A DNA stretch of 64,000 nucleotides from Fortiea contorta PCC 7126 (lineage in GTDB: Bacteria > Cyanobacteriota > Cyanobacteriia > Cyanobacteriales > Nostocaceae), in NCBI RefSeq assembly GCF_000332295.1, contig NZ_KB235930.1, forward strand, positions 2,933,395 through 2,997,394, read 5' to 3'. Below, piece by piece: positions 54,109 through 62,706 of the stretch (position 1 is its first letter; each line of letters begins with the position of its first letter). A model generated the notes under the pieces. It did not search any database. It was not told where the DNA came from and saw only the letters and a list, made by a program, of their open reading frames with translations. The translations under genes were made by a program, and so were the position numbers.

Positions 54109-54708
54109 TTAAACTTTTGCTAAAGTCACCATCTGCGGCTGATCCTGATATTTACCCTGGCGCGCTTCATAACTAATAGCGCAGGGTTCCCCTTCTAAAA
54201 ACAGCAACTGTACCACACCTTCCTGGGCGTAGATGCGACAATCAGCGCTGGAAGAATTAGAAAATTCCAAAGTTAAATGACCCCGCCACGCTGCCTCTGC
54301 AGGTGTTAAATTTGCTATAATTCCGCAACGTGCGTAAGTAGATTTACCAATACAAATTACTGTAATATTATTTGGGACTTCGATTTTTTCGAGAGCTACT
54401 CCTAAACCGTAGGAATGGGCAGGTAAGATAAAATAGCTACCATCAGTACCCGTATGCAAGGGTGTCGGTTCTAGATTGTGAGGATTAAAATTTTTAGGAT
54501 CAACTACAGTTCCGGGAATATGGCGAAAAATGCGGAATTCAGCGGGAGAAAGCCGGATATCGTAGCCATAGGAAGATAAACCATAACTGATCACAGGCTG
54601 GACTGACGAAGACGCATCCTGTTGTAATTTGCGGATTAAACTTGGCTCAAAGGGTGAAATCATCCCCTGTTGAGCCATTTCGGTAATCCAGATATCATTT
54701 TTGATCAC
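54109..54708 (-). CDS. dcd: dCTP deaminase
   Basis: The product has 199 residues, a normal length. It includes YGLSSYGYDIRLSPAEFRI (near 43), PAHSYGLGVALEKIEVPNN, IGKSTYARCGIIANLTPAEA (near 122-141, with Ser/Arg and the catalytic Glu) and YAQEGVVQLLFLEGEPC. This is the monofunctional or bifunctional dCTP deaminase/dUTPase trimer fold. It converts dCTP to dUTP for dTTP synthesis. The WRGHLTLEFSN motif is as expected. It is 58 bp downstream of the CobA-like gene on the same strand. Confidence 0.94.
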   Translation of the reverse strand: MIKNDIWITEMAQQGMISPFEPSLIRKLQQDASSSVQPVISYGLSSYGYDIRLSPAEFRIFRHIPGTVVDPKNFNPHNLEPTPLHTGTDGSYFILPAHSYGLGVALEKIEVPNNITVICIGKSTYARCGIIANLTPAEAAWRGHLTLEFSNSSSADCRIYAQEGVVQLLFLEGEPCAISYEARQGKYQDQPQMVTLAKV

Positions 54709-54765
54709 AACTTCACAAGTAATTCCAACGAATTTACTAGGATAACGTAAAGCGGTACATTCTTG

Positions 54766-55302
54766 TCATGGACGATGACTGCGACGAATTTCGGTAATTT
54801 GATCTGCCACATCTAGGAGAGATTTTGGCATTTCTGGCCCAGTAAGGATGATATCGACATGGGGGGGGCGGTTGGCGAGGAAGGCTAAAACTTCGGCTTC
54901 GGGAATCAAACCAAAATTAATTGCCAAACTTAACTCATCCAAAACCACGAGGGTGTATTTACCCTCACATACTACCTGTTGTGTGTATTGCCATAGCTGT
55001 TGTAAGGCTTGGTTTTCCGAGTCGTCTAACTGTGGTGTATCAATGCAACGCGGTAAATCGCAGCGAATCCAATCTAAATTTTGTCCTAGCTGAATCGGGC
55101 GGTCTTGTCCTTGTCCAATACCGCCTTTGAGGAATTGTACCACTAATACTGGAGTACCTTGACCAGCAATTCTCAGTGATTGAGCCATGACGGTTGTGAA
55201 AAAGTTACGGTGAGGACTAGTGAAAACTTGCACCAATCCTGCCACAGGAGTCAGTAAGCTAAGGGTTGAATTTACACCAGGGGTGTCTAATTGAGCCACC
55301 AT
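54766..55302 (-). CDS. CobA/CobO-like protein with lost P-loop
   Basis: The product has 178 residues and is built like cob(I)alamin adenosyltransferase CobA: GLVQVFTSPHRNFFTTVMAQ (where CobA has xTGxGKGKTTAALG), LRIAGQGTPVLVVQFLKGG, YTLVVLDELSLAINFGLIP (Walker B), EVLAFLANRPPHVDIILTGP and VADQITEIRRSHRP. The Walker A glycines and Lys are replaced by SPHRNFF, so normal ATP binding should be lost. The rest of the fold is well kept, so it may be a corrinoid-binding or regulatory relative. It precedes dcd on the same strand. I do not recognise a proven function for this form. Confidence 0.8.
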   Translation of the reverse strand: MVAQLDTPGVNSTLSLLTPVAGLVQVFTSPHRNFFTTVMAQSLRIAGQGTPVLVVQFLKGGIGQGQDRPIQLGQNLDWIRCDLPRCIDTPQLDDSENQALQQLWQYTQQVVCEGKYTLVVLDELSLAINFGLIPEAEVLAFLANRPPHVDIILTGPEMPKSLLDVADQITEIRRSHRP

Positions 55303-55650
55303 AGAATTAAGTTTAAAAAATACAATTTATGTGAGCAATTTTACAGAGATTAGCGATCGCTAATTTACCTATATAATCAACATGATTTCTCTGAATGTAG
55401 ACCTGGAGCAAGCTGCATTCATCAGTCAATAGTCAAGCACTGGGTTGATCCTGAAGTCAAGACTTCCTGGGGTGGAGATTGGTATTTTGTAAACAAAAAT
55501 AGTCGTAAAAAGGAGAAAAAACCAATAAAGACCAAAAATCATGACAAAAGCTGGATTGAATGACTGAAAAACGCCAAATGTTAGATTTATTGTCTGTTTG
55601 GGCAAAACAGAATCAGAAGGTTGTGAGTTTGACAGGACGAGGAGCGACTA
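55303..55650. other. 348-bp intergenic region upstream of the kinase gene
   Basis: A small hairpin GAAGTC-AA-GACTTC (about 55454-55467) is seen. AAAAGGAG (55509-55515) precedes an 8-codon ORF at 55541 (MTKAGLND) whose end overlaps a second ORF at 55560 (52 codons) that runs into the kinase gene out of frame. These may be chance. The good Shine-Dalgarno GAGGAG (55638-55643) belongs to the kinase GTG. Confidence 0.4.
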
Positions 55651-56262
55651 GTGGTAAGATTGGTGATTCTGGGAGGTTCAGGATCGGGGAAAAGTACTCA
55701 AGGACAAAGGCTTTGTAGACACTTCGACATTCCTTATATTTCTACAGGTGAGATTTTACGGCAAGCGATGTCTGGGGACAAGTCCTCACTCCCCCAGGAA
55801 ACTGCTTTGGGTTTAGGAAGCAATTCTAGCATTAACAATTTGGGTTATTACGCACAGCCCTTTATAGAGAAAGGCGAGCTAGTGCCAGACGATATGATGA
55901 TCGAATTAATTCGCACTCAGTTAAAACAACTAGATATTAATAATGGTTGGTTATTAGAAGGCTATCCCCGCACAGCCTTTCAAGCAGAAGAGTTAGATTT
56001 TTTACTCGATTCCCTAGGGCAAAAATTAGACTGGGCGATTTATTTACAAGTACCAGAAGCTGTCATGGTCAGCCGTTGTCTAGGGCGATCGCTACCAGAT
56101 GAACAACCAGAAATAGTCCAGCGCCGGATAGAATTATTTTACGATCGCACTGTCCCCATCTTAGAATACTATGATCGCCGTCGCCGCCTGCTCACCATCA
56201 ACGGCGACCAACTCCGAGAAGTTGTCCAGCAGAATATTTTGAATCTACTCTCACTCACTTGA
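55651..56262 (+). CDS. Adenylate kinase-like P-loop kinase (short, no LID)
   Basis: Starting at GTG 55651 (GAGGAG, 7 nt spacing) the product has 203 residues. It begins MVRLVILGGSGSGKSTQGQR (Walker A GGSGSGKST), then FDIPYISTGEILRQ (near 29), LVPDDMMIELIRTQL, WLLEGYPRTAFQAEEL (GYPR, near 98) and QRRIELFYDRTVPILEYY (near 160). The NMP-binding and LID arrangements resemble adenylate kinase, and the insert after the STGEIL motif (about residues 46-61) makes it unusual. So AMP phosphorylation is likely but another nucleotide monophosphate is possible. It stands 388 bp upstream of nothing on the same strand but is followed by rph after 93 bp. Confidence 0.8.
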   Translation: MVRLVILGGSGSGKSTQGQRLCRHFDIPYISTGEILRQAMSGDKSSLPQETALGLGSNSSINNLGYYAQPFIEKGELVPDDMMIELIRTQLKQLDINNGWLLEGYPRTAFQAEELDFLLDSLGQKLDWAIYLQVPEAVMVSRCLGRSLPDEQPEIVQRRIELFYDRTVPILEYYDRRRRLLTINGDQLREVVQQNILNLLSLT

Positions 56263-56355
56263 AAACTGCAATCAATCAAACTTAAAAATTTTCCCTCTCT
56301 AACAAAAAGGTAATCTTAAGGCAGTATTCTAAATAAAAATCTAGAGGCAACTCCA

Positions 56356-57126
56356 ATGGTTTGGCAGCGTCCAGACGGCCGACAACCTTACGAGCTCCGT
56401 CCCATCAGCTTTCACACAGGCTTTACCCGTTTTGCGCCCGGTTCAGTACTAGCAAAATGCGGTGACACTCAAGTGCTGTGTACCGTCAGCGTCACTGAGG
56501 GTGTGCCCAAGTTTCTCACAGGAACTGGTAAAGGTTGGTTAACTGCTGAATATCGAATGCTACCCAGTGCAACCCAACAAAGACAAGAGCGAGAATTGTT
56601 GAAACTGTCTGGACGAACGCAAGAAATTCAACGCTTGATTGGACGCAGTTTAAGAGCTGCGGTGGATTTTGAGCTTCTTGGAGAACGCACCTTAACCGTA
56701 GATACGGACGTATTGCAAGCAGACGCAGGCACGAGAACCACAGCGATTACAGGCTCCTTTGTCGCCTTAGCTGATGCAATTTCCCAATTATTGCACCAAA
56801 AAGTCATAGAGCGATCGCCCCTCAAGGAGCAGATAGCAGCAGTGTCTGTGGGATTATTGCAAGGAGAACCATTTTTAGATCTCAACTACATCGAAGACGT
56901 AGCCGCCACAGTCGATTTCAACGTCGTCATGAACCAGCATCTGGGGATTATTGAAGTCCAAGGAACAGCCGAAGCAGGTAGTTTTAGCCGTCTTCAACTC
57001 AACCAATTACTAGATTTTGCCGAAAAAGGCATTCAGCAACTGCTCATCGCCCAGAGAGCAGCCGTCAGCGACTCGGCTGGGGTGATGGGGGGATGGGGTG
57101 ATGGGGGGATGGGGAGCGTGGGGTGA
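56356..57126 (+). CDS. rph: Ribonuclease PH
   Basis: The product has 256 residues and matches RNase [59 protein letters not shown] (near 64), [20 protein letters not shown] (near 122) and [20 protein letters not shown]. It trims the 3' end of tRNA precursors with phosphate in the cytosol. The last 15 residues ([15 protein letters not shown]) are an unusual Gly/Trp tail encoded by the GATGGGGGGATGGGG-type tandem repeat that runs to the stop codon at 57126; normal members end near residue 240. The repeat has probably replaced the original stop. Confidence 0.95.
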   Translation: MVWQRPDGRQPYELRPISFHTGFTRFAPGSVLAKCGDTQVLCTVSVTEGVPKFLTGTGKGWLTAEYRMLPSATQQRQERELLKLSGRTQEIQRLIGRSLRAAVDFELLGERTLTVDTDVLQADAGTRTTAITGSFVALADAISQLLHQKVIERSPLKEQIAAVSVGLLQGEPFLDLNYIEDVAATVDFNVVMNQHLGIIEVQGTAEAGSFSRLQLNQLLDFAEKGIQQLLIAQRAAVSDSAGVMGGWGDGGMGSVG

Positions 57127-57286
57127 TGAGACTGATTACATTCCCTGTTCCCTAATGCCTGTTCCCTCGCCTAAATGCATAATTTATTTTGCAGAACCAG
57201 TTATTAAAAGTTTCAAAAGTTAGAACGGAGAATCGACAGAAATTCGGTATTGTATTGCTGGAAGCCGGCAATCTGATGATAAAGCT

Positions 57287-58009
57287 ATGAACAAAACGGT
57301 TGAAGTTTTACCGGATCAGTCAGCGCTGGTAGCACGAGCGCTGGAGTTGATCCTGTCTAGAATAGAGACTGCTATTCAGGAGCGGGGACGCTTCACCATC
57401 GCCCTCTCTGGGGGTAGTACACCAAAGCCTCTGTATGAAGCGATCGCTAATCAAAATCTACCTTGGGATAAGATTCATGTATTCTGGGGAGATGAGCGTT
57501 ATGTCCCCCCTGATCATCCAGACAGTAACGAGTTGATGGCACGGCGGGCGTGGTTGGATCGTGTGAACATCCCCGCAGCAAATATTCACGCTATACCAAC
57601 CCTAGAAGCTGATCCAGCCCTAGCAGCCGCTAAGTATGAAAGGCATTTGCAACAATTTTTTTCTTCCATATCCGGAGAGATACCCAGTTTAGATGTAGTC
57701 TTGCTAGGAATGGGGGATGATGCCCATACTGCTTCTTTATTTCCGCACACAGAAGCGTTAAAAGTACGCGATCGCTTGATCACTGTGGGTAACAAAGACA
57801 GCAGCATCCGTATCACCTTTACTTACCCATTCATTAACTCAGCTCGCAGCGTTATTTTTGTGGTTGCAGGTGCTAACAAACGACCAGCTTTAGCTCAAGT
57901 TTTTGCACCAGTAGCGGATGATTTTACTTATCCATCTCGCTTAATTCAACCCCAAGGAGAACTTTGGTGGTTGCTGGATGCGGCCGCAGGTTCGGAACTC
58001 CCAGCCTAA
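57287..58009 (+). CDS. pgl: 6-phosphogluconolactonase
   Basis: The 240-residue product has the typical pattern: FTIALSGGSTPKPLYEAI (near 36), DKIHVFWGDERYVPPDHPDS (near 60), SNELMARRAWLDRV, DVVLLGMGDDAHTASLFPHT (near 137), ITFTYPFINSARSVIFVVAG (near 176) and a C-terminal tail ending AGSELPA. It hydrolyses 6-phosphogluconolactone in the oxidative pentose phosphate pathway, the main route of reductant supply in the dark and in heterocysts. Zwf and OpcA are not adjacent here. Confidence 0.93.
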   Translation: MNKTVEVLPDQSALVARALELILSRIETAIQERGRFTIALSGGSTPKPLYEAIANQNLPWDKIHVFWGDERYVPPDHPDSNELMARRAWLDRVNIPAANIHAIPTLEADPALAAAKYERHLQQFFSSISGEIPSLDVVLLGMGDDAHTASLFPHTEALKVRDRLITVGNKDSSIRITFTYPFINSARSVIFVVAGANKRPALAQVFAPVADDFTYPSRLIQPQGELWWLLDAAAGSELPA

Positions 58010-58148
58010 ATTTGCTATCAGGAGTAATTGTGAGCATTTAAAGCTAGAGTTGCTCTTTTATCTAACTTCCCAGTGGTAATTTCCGCCCGGAGTTCTCTCT
58101 GCTTGCCAGTAAAATTTTACGGTGATCTTGAACAAAGGCTTAATATCG

Positions 58149-59081
58149 ATGATCGTCTGTCCCAATTGTAATCATCCCAATCCAGACGGCGCTGTCCAAT
58201 GCGAAGCGTGCTATACACCATTACCAGCGAATACTAGTTGTCCCAGTTGTGGGGCAGTTGTGCAGGCAGATGCTGCTTTTTGCGGTCAGTGTGGTTATCA
58301 TCTCCGCTCTAGCACCCCGGCGGCGGCGCCAGCAGCAGTAGTAGCGCCAACTCTCGCTGTCGATCCTACTGTCGCAGTAGAAATACCACCTTTAGAAGTG
58401 CCTGATCTGCCTTTAGAACCTTTACAACCAGTGGCTGTTTCCTCCCTACCGCCAACAGCAGTCGCCATCCCAGTACCGCCAACTCAACCACCAGTACCAG
58501 CCTCAGTAGACCCCGCAGAAGAACTTGAGGTGGAAGCTGTCGTTTTTCAGCCAGAAATTTCTGCACCACCAGACCCCGCACCAGTGGCGCTGGAAGCGGA
58601 AGCAACTGTACAAGAGCCAGAAGCAACCGTACAAGAGCCAGAACCAACCGTACAAGAGCCAGAAGCAACTGTACAAGAGCCAGAAGGAGCAGCAACAGTA
58701 GGTAACTTCGCTCCCCCGCCTGTGGCGACTGTTTCTAAAACCCAATTGCAGCAGATAACAGCGCGACTCTTCCATGTGCAGAGTGACAAGGAAATTGAAT
58801 TACCACAAACTTTGTCTGTGATTCACATTGGCAAACCTAATGACCGTATTCCTCCGGATGTCGATGTTTCCGGTTTTCCGAATTCGGAGATTGTCTCACG
58901 GATTCATGCAGATATTCGCGTTGAGGGAGGCGCTTACTACGTAGAAGATGTAGGCAGTTCTAATGGTACTTACATTAACAACTCGCCACTGTCAGCAGGA
59001 AATAGACACCGCCTCCGACCCGGCGATCGCATCAGCTTGGGTAAAGGTGACTTGGTAACATTTATCTTTCAACTTTCGTAA
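58149..59081 (+). CDS. Double zinc-ribbon plus FHA domain protein
   Basis: I start at ATG 58149 (MIVCPNCNHPNPDGAV), 310 residues; a GTG nine codons upstream is also open. The N-terminal part has two zinc ribbons, CPNCNHPNPDGAVQCEAC and CPSCGAVVQADAAFCGQC. A Pro/Val/Glu linker follows with four tandem QEPEATV-type units (about 157-185). The C-terminal FHA domain begins about residue 225: VIHIGKPNDRIPPDVD, SEIVSRIHADIR (Ser-Arg-His) and DVGSSNGTYIN. FHA binds phosphothreonine, so the protein may be read by Ser/Thr kinases. Related cyanobacterial proteins exist; its specific target is unknown. Confidence 0.88.
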   Translation: MIVCPNCNHPNPDGAVQCEACYTPLPANTSCPSCGAVVQADAAFCGQCGYHLRSSTPAAAPAAVVAPTLAVDPTVAVEIPPLEVPDLPLEPLQPVAVSSLPPTAVAIPVPPTQPPVPASVDPAEELEVEAVVFQPEISAPPDPAPVALEAEATVQEPEATVQEPEPTVQEPEATVQEPEGAATVGNFAPPPVATVSKTQLQQITARLFHVQSDKEIELPQTLSVIHIGKPNDRIPPDVDVSGFPNSEIVSRIHADIRVEGGAYYVEDVGSSNGTYINNSPLSAGNRHRLRPGDRISLGKGDLVTFIFQLS

Positions 59082-59097
59082 AACTAGGGGCTAGGTA

Positions 59098-59215
59098 CAA
59101 AAAGGCTGAAGTATAAAGTATAAATTATGAAACTAATAAACTTGTATATTCAGCCTTTCATAGATTTGTAACGGGTGCTTTATTTACGCTTTGGCGTATT
59201 AAAGATAGGGAATTA
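59098..59215 (+). repeat. Dispersed ~100-bp element, copy D
   Basis: AAAGGCTGAAGTATAAAGTA, then TAATAAACTTGTATATTCAG, CCTTTCATAGATTTGTAACG and GGTGCTTTATTTACGCTTTG match the copies at 13157, 36577 and 49604 in the same order and orientation. It is followed by CCCCTAGCCCC-type tandem repeats (about 59258-59287). Confidence 0.75.
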
Positions 59216-59306
59216 GATCATACTTTTTCTTTCTCATCTCCCTAACTCGTCTTGAAACCCCTAGCCCCCAGTCCCTAGCCCCTAATATTTGCAGGAATTA
59301 TCAGCC

Positions 59307-60050
59307 ATGAGGGAACCAGGAAAAAATTTGACAAACTTAGTCCCCCAACAAGCGCCACCACAGCTAGAAAGTATGGGGTTGACTTGGTTAATTGCAGCAG
59401 CGATCGCTACTATATTGCTGTGGCAAATTCCCGGCGGCAACTATATTTTATACCCCTTCACCATCTTGGCAACCTGGTTTCACGAAATGGGTCATGGCTT
59501 GATGGCTCTGTTATTGGGGGGACAGTTCCAAAAATTAGAGATTTTTAGTAATGGTGCTGGTGTCGCCACTTATGCGATCGCTTTATCATTAGGCCCTATT
59601 GGCCCTGGTTTAGTTGCTGCTGCTGGGCCGATGGGGCCGCCAATTGCTGGCGCTGCTTTAATTTTGGCTTCCCGTAGTTTTCCAGTAGCTTCCCTCGGTT
59701 TGAAGATTTTAGGGGGATTTTTGCTACTGTCTACATTAATTTGGGTACGTTCTGCTTTTGGATTTGTGGCTATTCCACTGCTAGGTTTAATGATCCTGGC
59801 TATTGCTCTGAAAGCGCCGCGCTGGATGCAAGGATTTACAATTCAATTTCTCGGCGTGCAAGCTTGTGTGAGCACTTACCATCAATTAGATTATCTATTT
59901 AGCTACAGTGCTGGATTTCTGGGACTTTCCGATACAGCGCAGATGCAGAAGTATTTATTGTTACCCTATTGGTTTTGGGGTGGATTAATGGCGATCGCTT
60001 CTGGGGTAATCTTAGTGCAGAGTCTCCGCATTGCCTATCGTCGAGCCTAG
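59307..60050 (+). CDS. M50 family membrane metalloprotease
   Basis: The ATG at 59307 (MREPGKNLTNLVPQQAP) gives 247 residues; six codons upstream are also open. A first membrane helix (LTWLIAAAIATILLWQI) is followed by the HExxH motif ATWFHEMGHGLMALLLGG (His near 64-68). The C-terminal half contains three more hydrophobic stretches (VAIPLLGLMILAIALKAP, WFWGGLMAIASGVILVQSL). This is the compact integral-membrane (S2P-like) M50 group. It probably cleaves a membrane-embedded regulator; the target is unknown. The LGPIGPGLVAAAGPMGPPIA loop is a family feature. Confidence 0.85.
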   Translation: MREPGKNLTNLVPQQAPPQLESMGLTWLIAAAIATILLWQIPGGNYILYPFTILATWFHEMGHGLMALLLGGQFQKLEIFSNGAGVATYAIALSLGPIGPGLVAAAGPMGPPIAGAALILASRSFPVASLGLKILGGFLLLSTLIWVRSAFGFVAIPLLGLMILAIALKAPRWMQGFTIQFLGVQACVSTYHQLDYLFSYSAGFLGLSDTAQMQKYLLLPYWFWGGLMAIASGVILVQSLRIAYRRA

Positions 60051-60314
60051 AGGAAGATGCAAGTAAGCTGACCGCAAGCTCAAGCCCTTGGGCAGAGATT
60101 AAAAAGATTTTAGGGTTTATGCCTTTGATTCCGGCGATTGTTTACTATCCTCATCTTATTTTAGCTGTGTCAGTCCACTACAAATTGAATTTTTTTTAAA
60201 TTGGAAATCCCTAATGTGACGAATTTTTAAGATAATATGGGCAATTTTCAGAAACCAAGCGAACTTGGGTGAATTCATATTGTAGATAATTAGTTGCCCG
60301 GAGAGGCACAAATT
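60051..60314. other. Intergenic region before the SPFH gene
   Basis: 264 bp; it holds no repeat noticed elsewhere. The ribosome binding site for the SPFH gene (GGAGAGG, 60299-60305) is 9 nt before its ATG, followed by the start at 60315. Confidence 0.5.
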
Positions 60315-62426
60315 ATGAGAAACTCTGAAAGTTGCTCAAATCAAAGTCAGCGATCTAAGTTAGTTAATTTTGCCACATCTTTATTAGCAACATTGACAGT
60401 AGCTGCAAGTATTAATTGTGCGAATGCTAATAGTGTAAAAATAACTGCCACAGAAACAGTTACCTCGCCATCAGTTCAACTAACTCAGTCCAAACCAACT
60501 ATTACTCAGTTACAAACCACCAACACTCCATATCAGGCTGCGGGAATTGATCCTGTAGCTTTGATTCCCATTGTAGTAGTTGGCGGTTTAGTGATATTTA
60601 TTCCCCTGTTCTTTGGCGGACTGGTGGTCATCGGCGAGCGGGAAGTTGGTGTCGTGGTACGGAAATTCACCATATCTGGGCGTGCACTCCCAGCTGGACG
60701 CTTGATTGCTCTTAATGGCGAAGCTGGTTTACAGGCTGATACTTTGGCTCCTGGCTGGCACTGGGGTTATTGGCCTTGGCAGTATTCTGTCAAAAAAGAG
60801 TCAGTAATTGTCATTCCTCAAGGGGAAATCGCCTTGATTGTGGCTGCAGATGGCGAACCCAACCCACCAGAGCGCATCCTCGGTAAGGTTGTTGATTGTG
60901 ACAACTTCCAAGACGCGCGGAAATTCCTGACTCAAGGCGGAGAAAAAGGCCGACAAATGAGTTTTCTCACCGCAGGCACTTACCGCATCAACACCGCGCT
61001 GTTTAAAGTGATTACAGCTGCAAATGCTAGTCATCACGATATGAATTCACAACAGTTGCATATTCATGAAATTGCAGCAGAAAAGGTAGGTATTGTTACC
61101 ACCTTGGATGGTTCACCTATCCCCCCAGGTGAAATCGCCGGACGTGTAATTACTGGACATGATAATTTCCAGAACGGTCAAAAATTTATCGATGCTCGAG
61201 GACAAAGAGGTTTACAAGAACAGGTATTATTATCAGGTTCTTGGAATTTAAATCCTTGGTTCGTCCATATTGAACAAGTACCGATGACGGAAATCCCCAT
61301 CGGCTACGTGGGTGTGGTGATTTCTTTCGTAGGTAAAGAACACGAAGATGTGAGCGGAGCCGCTTTCACCCACGGGAATTTGGTCAACCAAGGGCATAAG
61401 GGCGTTTGGGTCGAGCCGTTGTATCCTGGGAAACACCCGCTCAACACCAAGGTGATGAAAATTGAGCTAGTCCCAACAACGAATATAGTCTTAAACTTTA
61501 CTGAAAGAATTACTGGCAAACACGGTTACGATACGAATTTACGGGCGCTGAAACTGCTATCATTTGATGGTTTTAGCTTCGATTTAGAAATTTTCCAAAT
61601 TATCCACATCGGCGCTTCAGATGCACCTAAAGTGATTTCCCGCTTGGGTTCGATGCAAAACGTCATTGATCAGGTTTTGCGGCCCATTGTGGGGAATTAT
61701 TTCCGGAACTCGGCTCAAGAGTATACTATCTTGGATTTCTTGAGTGCGCGCAGCGATCGCCAAGTGGAAGCTTCCGAATACGTGAAATCTGCTTTGCGTG
61801 CTTATGATGTCCAAGCGGTGGATTCCTTGATTGGTTTGATTACGCCACCAGAAGAGTTAATGCAGACATTGACAGAGCGGAAAATTGCGGAAGAAAAACG
61901 TAAAACTTACGAAGTTCAGCAGCTAGCGCAAACCCAGAGACAGCAACTGGTGCGGGAAACAGCATTAGCTGATATCCAAGAAGAAATGGTACAGTCAGAG
62001 CAAAATGTGCAGATTGCTGAACTCAAAGCCCAAGCCGAGATTAAGCAAGCGAATGGTGAAGCGGAAGCAGCCAAACTCCGTGCAATTGCTGAGGCTGAAG
62101 GTATCCGCGCTACGGGTACGGCGAAAGCAGAAACTTATCAAGCTGGTGTGGAAGCTTTGGGAACACAAAGTTATACAGCTATGCAGGTAATGCAAATTAT
62201 AGGCGATCGCAATGTCCGCTTAATTCCAGATATCCTAGTTGGTGGTAGCAATGGCAGCACTAACGGCTTAGTGGATGGGCTACTATCAATGATTTTATGG
62301 AATCAAACCGGTAAACAAGGTGAGATTACACCAACATCCGTGCACCCGCAACCGATAGTGAAAACTCAACCAAAAGGACAAAATGGCTTTCCTCCCATAG
62401 TGGTTGATTTACCAGGAGATAAGTAA
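60315..62426 (+). CDS. SPFH/band-7 (flotillin-like) membrane protein
   Basis: The ATG at 60315 (GGAGAGG upstream) gives 703 residues. A basic N-terminus and the helix NFATSLLATLTVAASINCAN suggest a signal or anchor; a second helix, LIPIVVVGGLVIFIPLFFGG (near 88-107), leads into the SPFH domain (GEREVGVVVRKFTISGRAL and SVIVIPQGEIALIVAADGEP). Two repeated PxGE(I/V)(A)-blocks (near 175 and 275) and IGYVGVVISFVGKEHEDVSG are typical of the SPFH beta fold. The last third is a coiled coil rich in Ala/Glu/Lys (ending EAEGIRATGTAKAETYQ). It should form oligomeric microdomain scaffolds in the membrane. The role in this organism is unknown. Confidence 0.85.
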   Translation: MRNSESCSNQSQRSKLVNFATSLLATLTVAASINCANANSVKITATETVTSPSVQLTQSKPTITQLQTTNTPYQAAGIDPVALIPIVVVGGLVIFIPLFFGGLVVIGEREVGVVVRKFTISGRALPAGRLIALNGEAGLQADTLAPGWHWGYWPWQYSVKKESVIVIPQGEIALIVAADGEPNPPERILGKVVDCDNFQDARKFLTQGGEKGRQMSFLTAGTYRINTALFKVITAANASHHDMNSQQLHIHEIAAEKVGIVTTLDGSPIPPGEIAGRVITGHDNFQNGQKFIDARGQRGLQEQVLLSGSWNLNPWFVHIEQVPMTEIPIGYVGVVISFVGKEHEDVSGAAFTHGNLVNQGHKGVWVEPLYPGKHPLNTKVMKIELVPTTNIVLNFTERITGKHGYDTNLRALKLLSFDGFSFDLEIFQIIHIGASDAPKVISRLGSMQNVIDQVLRPIVGNYFRNSAQEYTILDFLSARSDRQVEASEYVKSALRAYDVQAVDSLIGLITPPEELMQTLTERKIAEEKRKTYEVQQLAQTQRQQLVRETALADIQEEMVQSEQNVQIAELKAQAEIKQANGEAEAAKLRAIAEAEGIRATGTAKAETYQAGVEALGTQSYTAMQVMQIIGDRNVRLIPDILVGGSNGSTNGLVDGLLSMILWNQTGKQGEITPTSVHPQPIVKTQPKGQNGFPPIVVDLPGDK

Positions 62427-62457
62427 ATCGCTAGAATTTGTTAGTTTTTAGGTAGTC

Positions 62458-62490
62458 AGCACTTTAGTAAGTTTTATTCACTAAAGTGCT
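62458..62490 (+). terminator. Hairpin after the SPFH gene
   Basis: AGCACTTTAGT (62458-62468) and ACTAAAGTGCT (62480-62490) form a perfect 11-bp stem with an 11-nt loop, 31 bp after the SPFH stop. The same palindrome type (GTAGTCAGCAC...) occurs at 6696. ATTACC, not a T tract, follows. Confidence 0.5.
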
Positions 62491-62624
62491 ATTACCAACA
62501 TCATATTAATTTTGAGGATTTTACTCATGACTCAAGCGCTAACTAAACTGGTAATTTCAAGATAAATACAAGAGATGGCAAGGGCAAATTTTAACTTGAT
62601 ACGGTTTCTTTTCTCTAGTAGACT

Positions 62625-62706
62625 TCTTGCATAAATCTTTTTTTGTTTCGCGCAAAGGCGCAAAGACGCAAAGAAAAGAACGCTAAGAGCGACTTTTGCA
62701 AGAGGT
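62625..62706 (+). repeat. CGCAAAGGCGCAAAG dispersed repeat
   Basis: CTTCTTGCATAAATCTTTTT, then TTGTTTCGCGCAAAGGCGCA, AAGACGCAAAGAAAAGAACG and CTAAGAGCGACTTTTGCAAG. The first two blocks recur at 10880-10930. It adjoins the end of the Uma2 gene at 62707. Confidence 0.75.

Noticed and set aside
55560-55718. 52-codon ORF overlapping the start of the adenylate kinase-like gene
   Set aside because: It has no recognised similarity, lies out of frame with the kinase and ends inside it; the kinase has its own good Shine-Dalgarno sequence.
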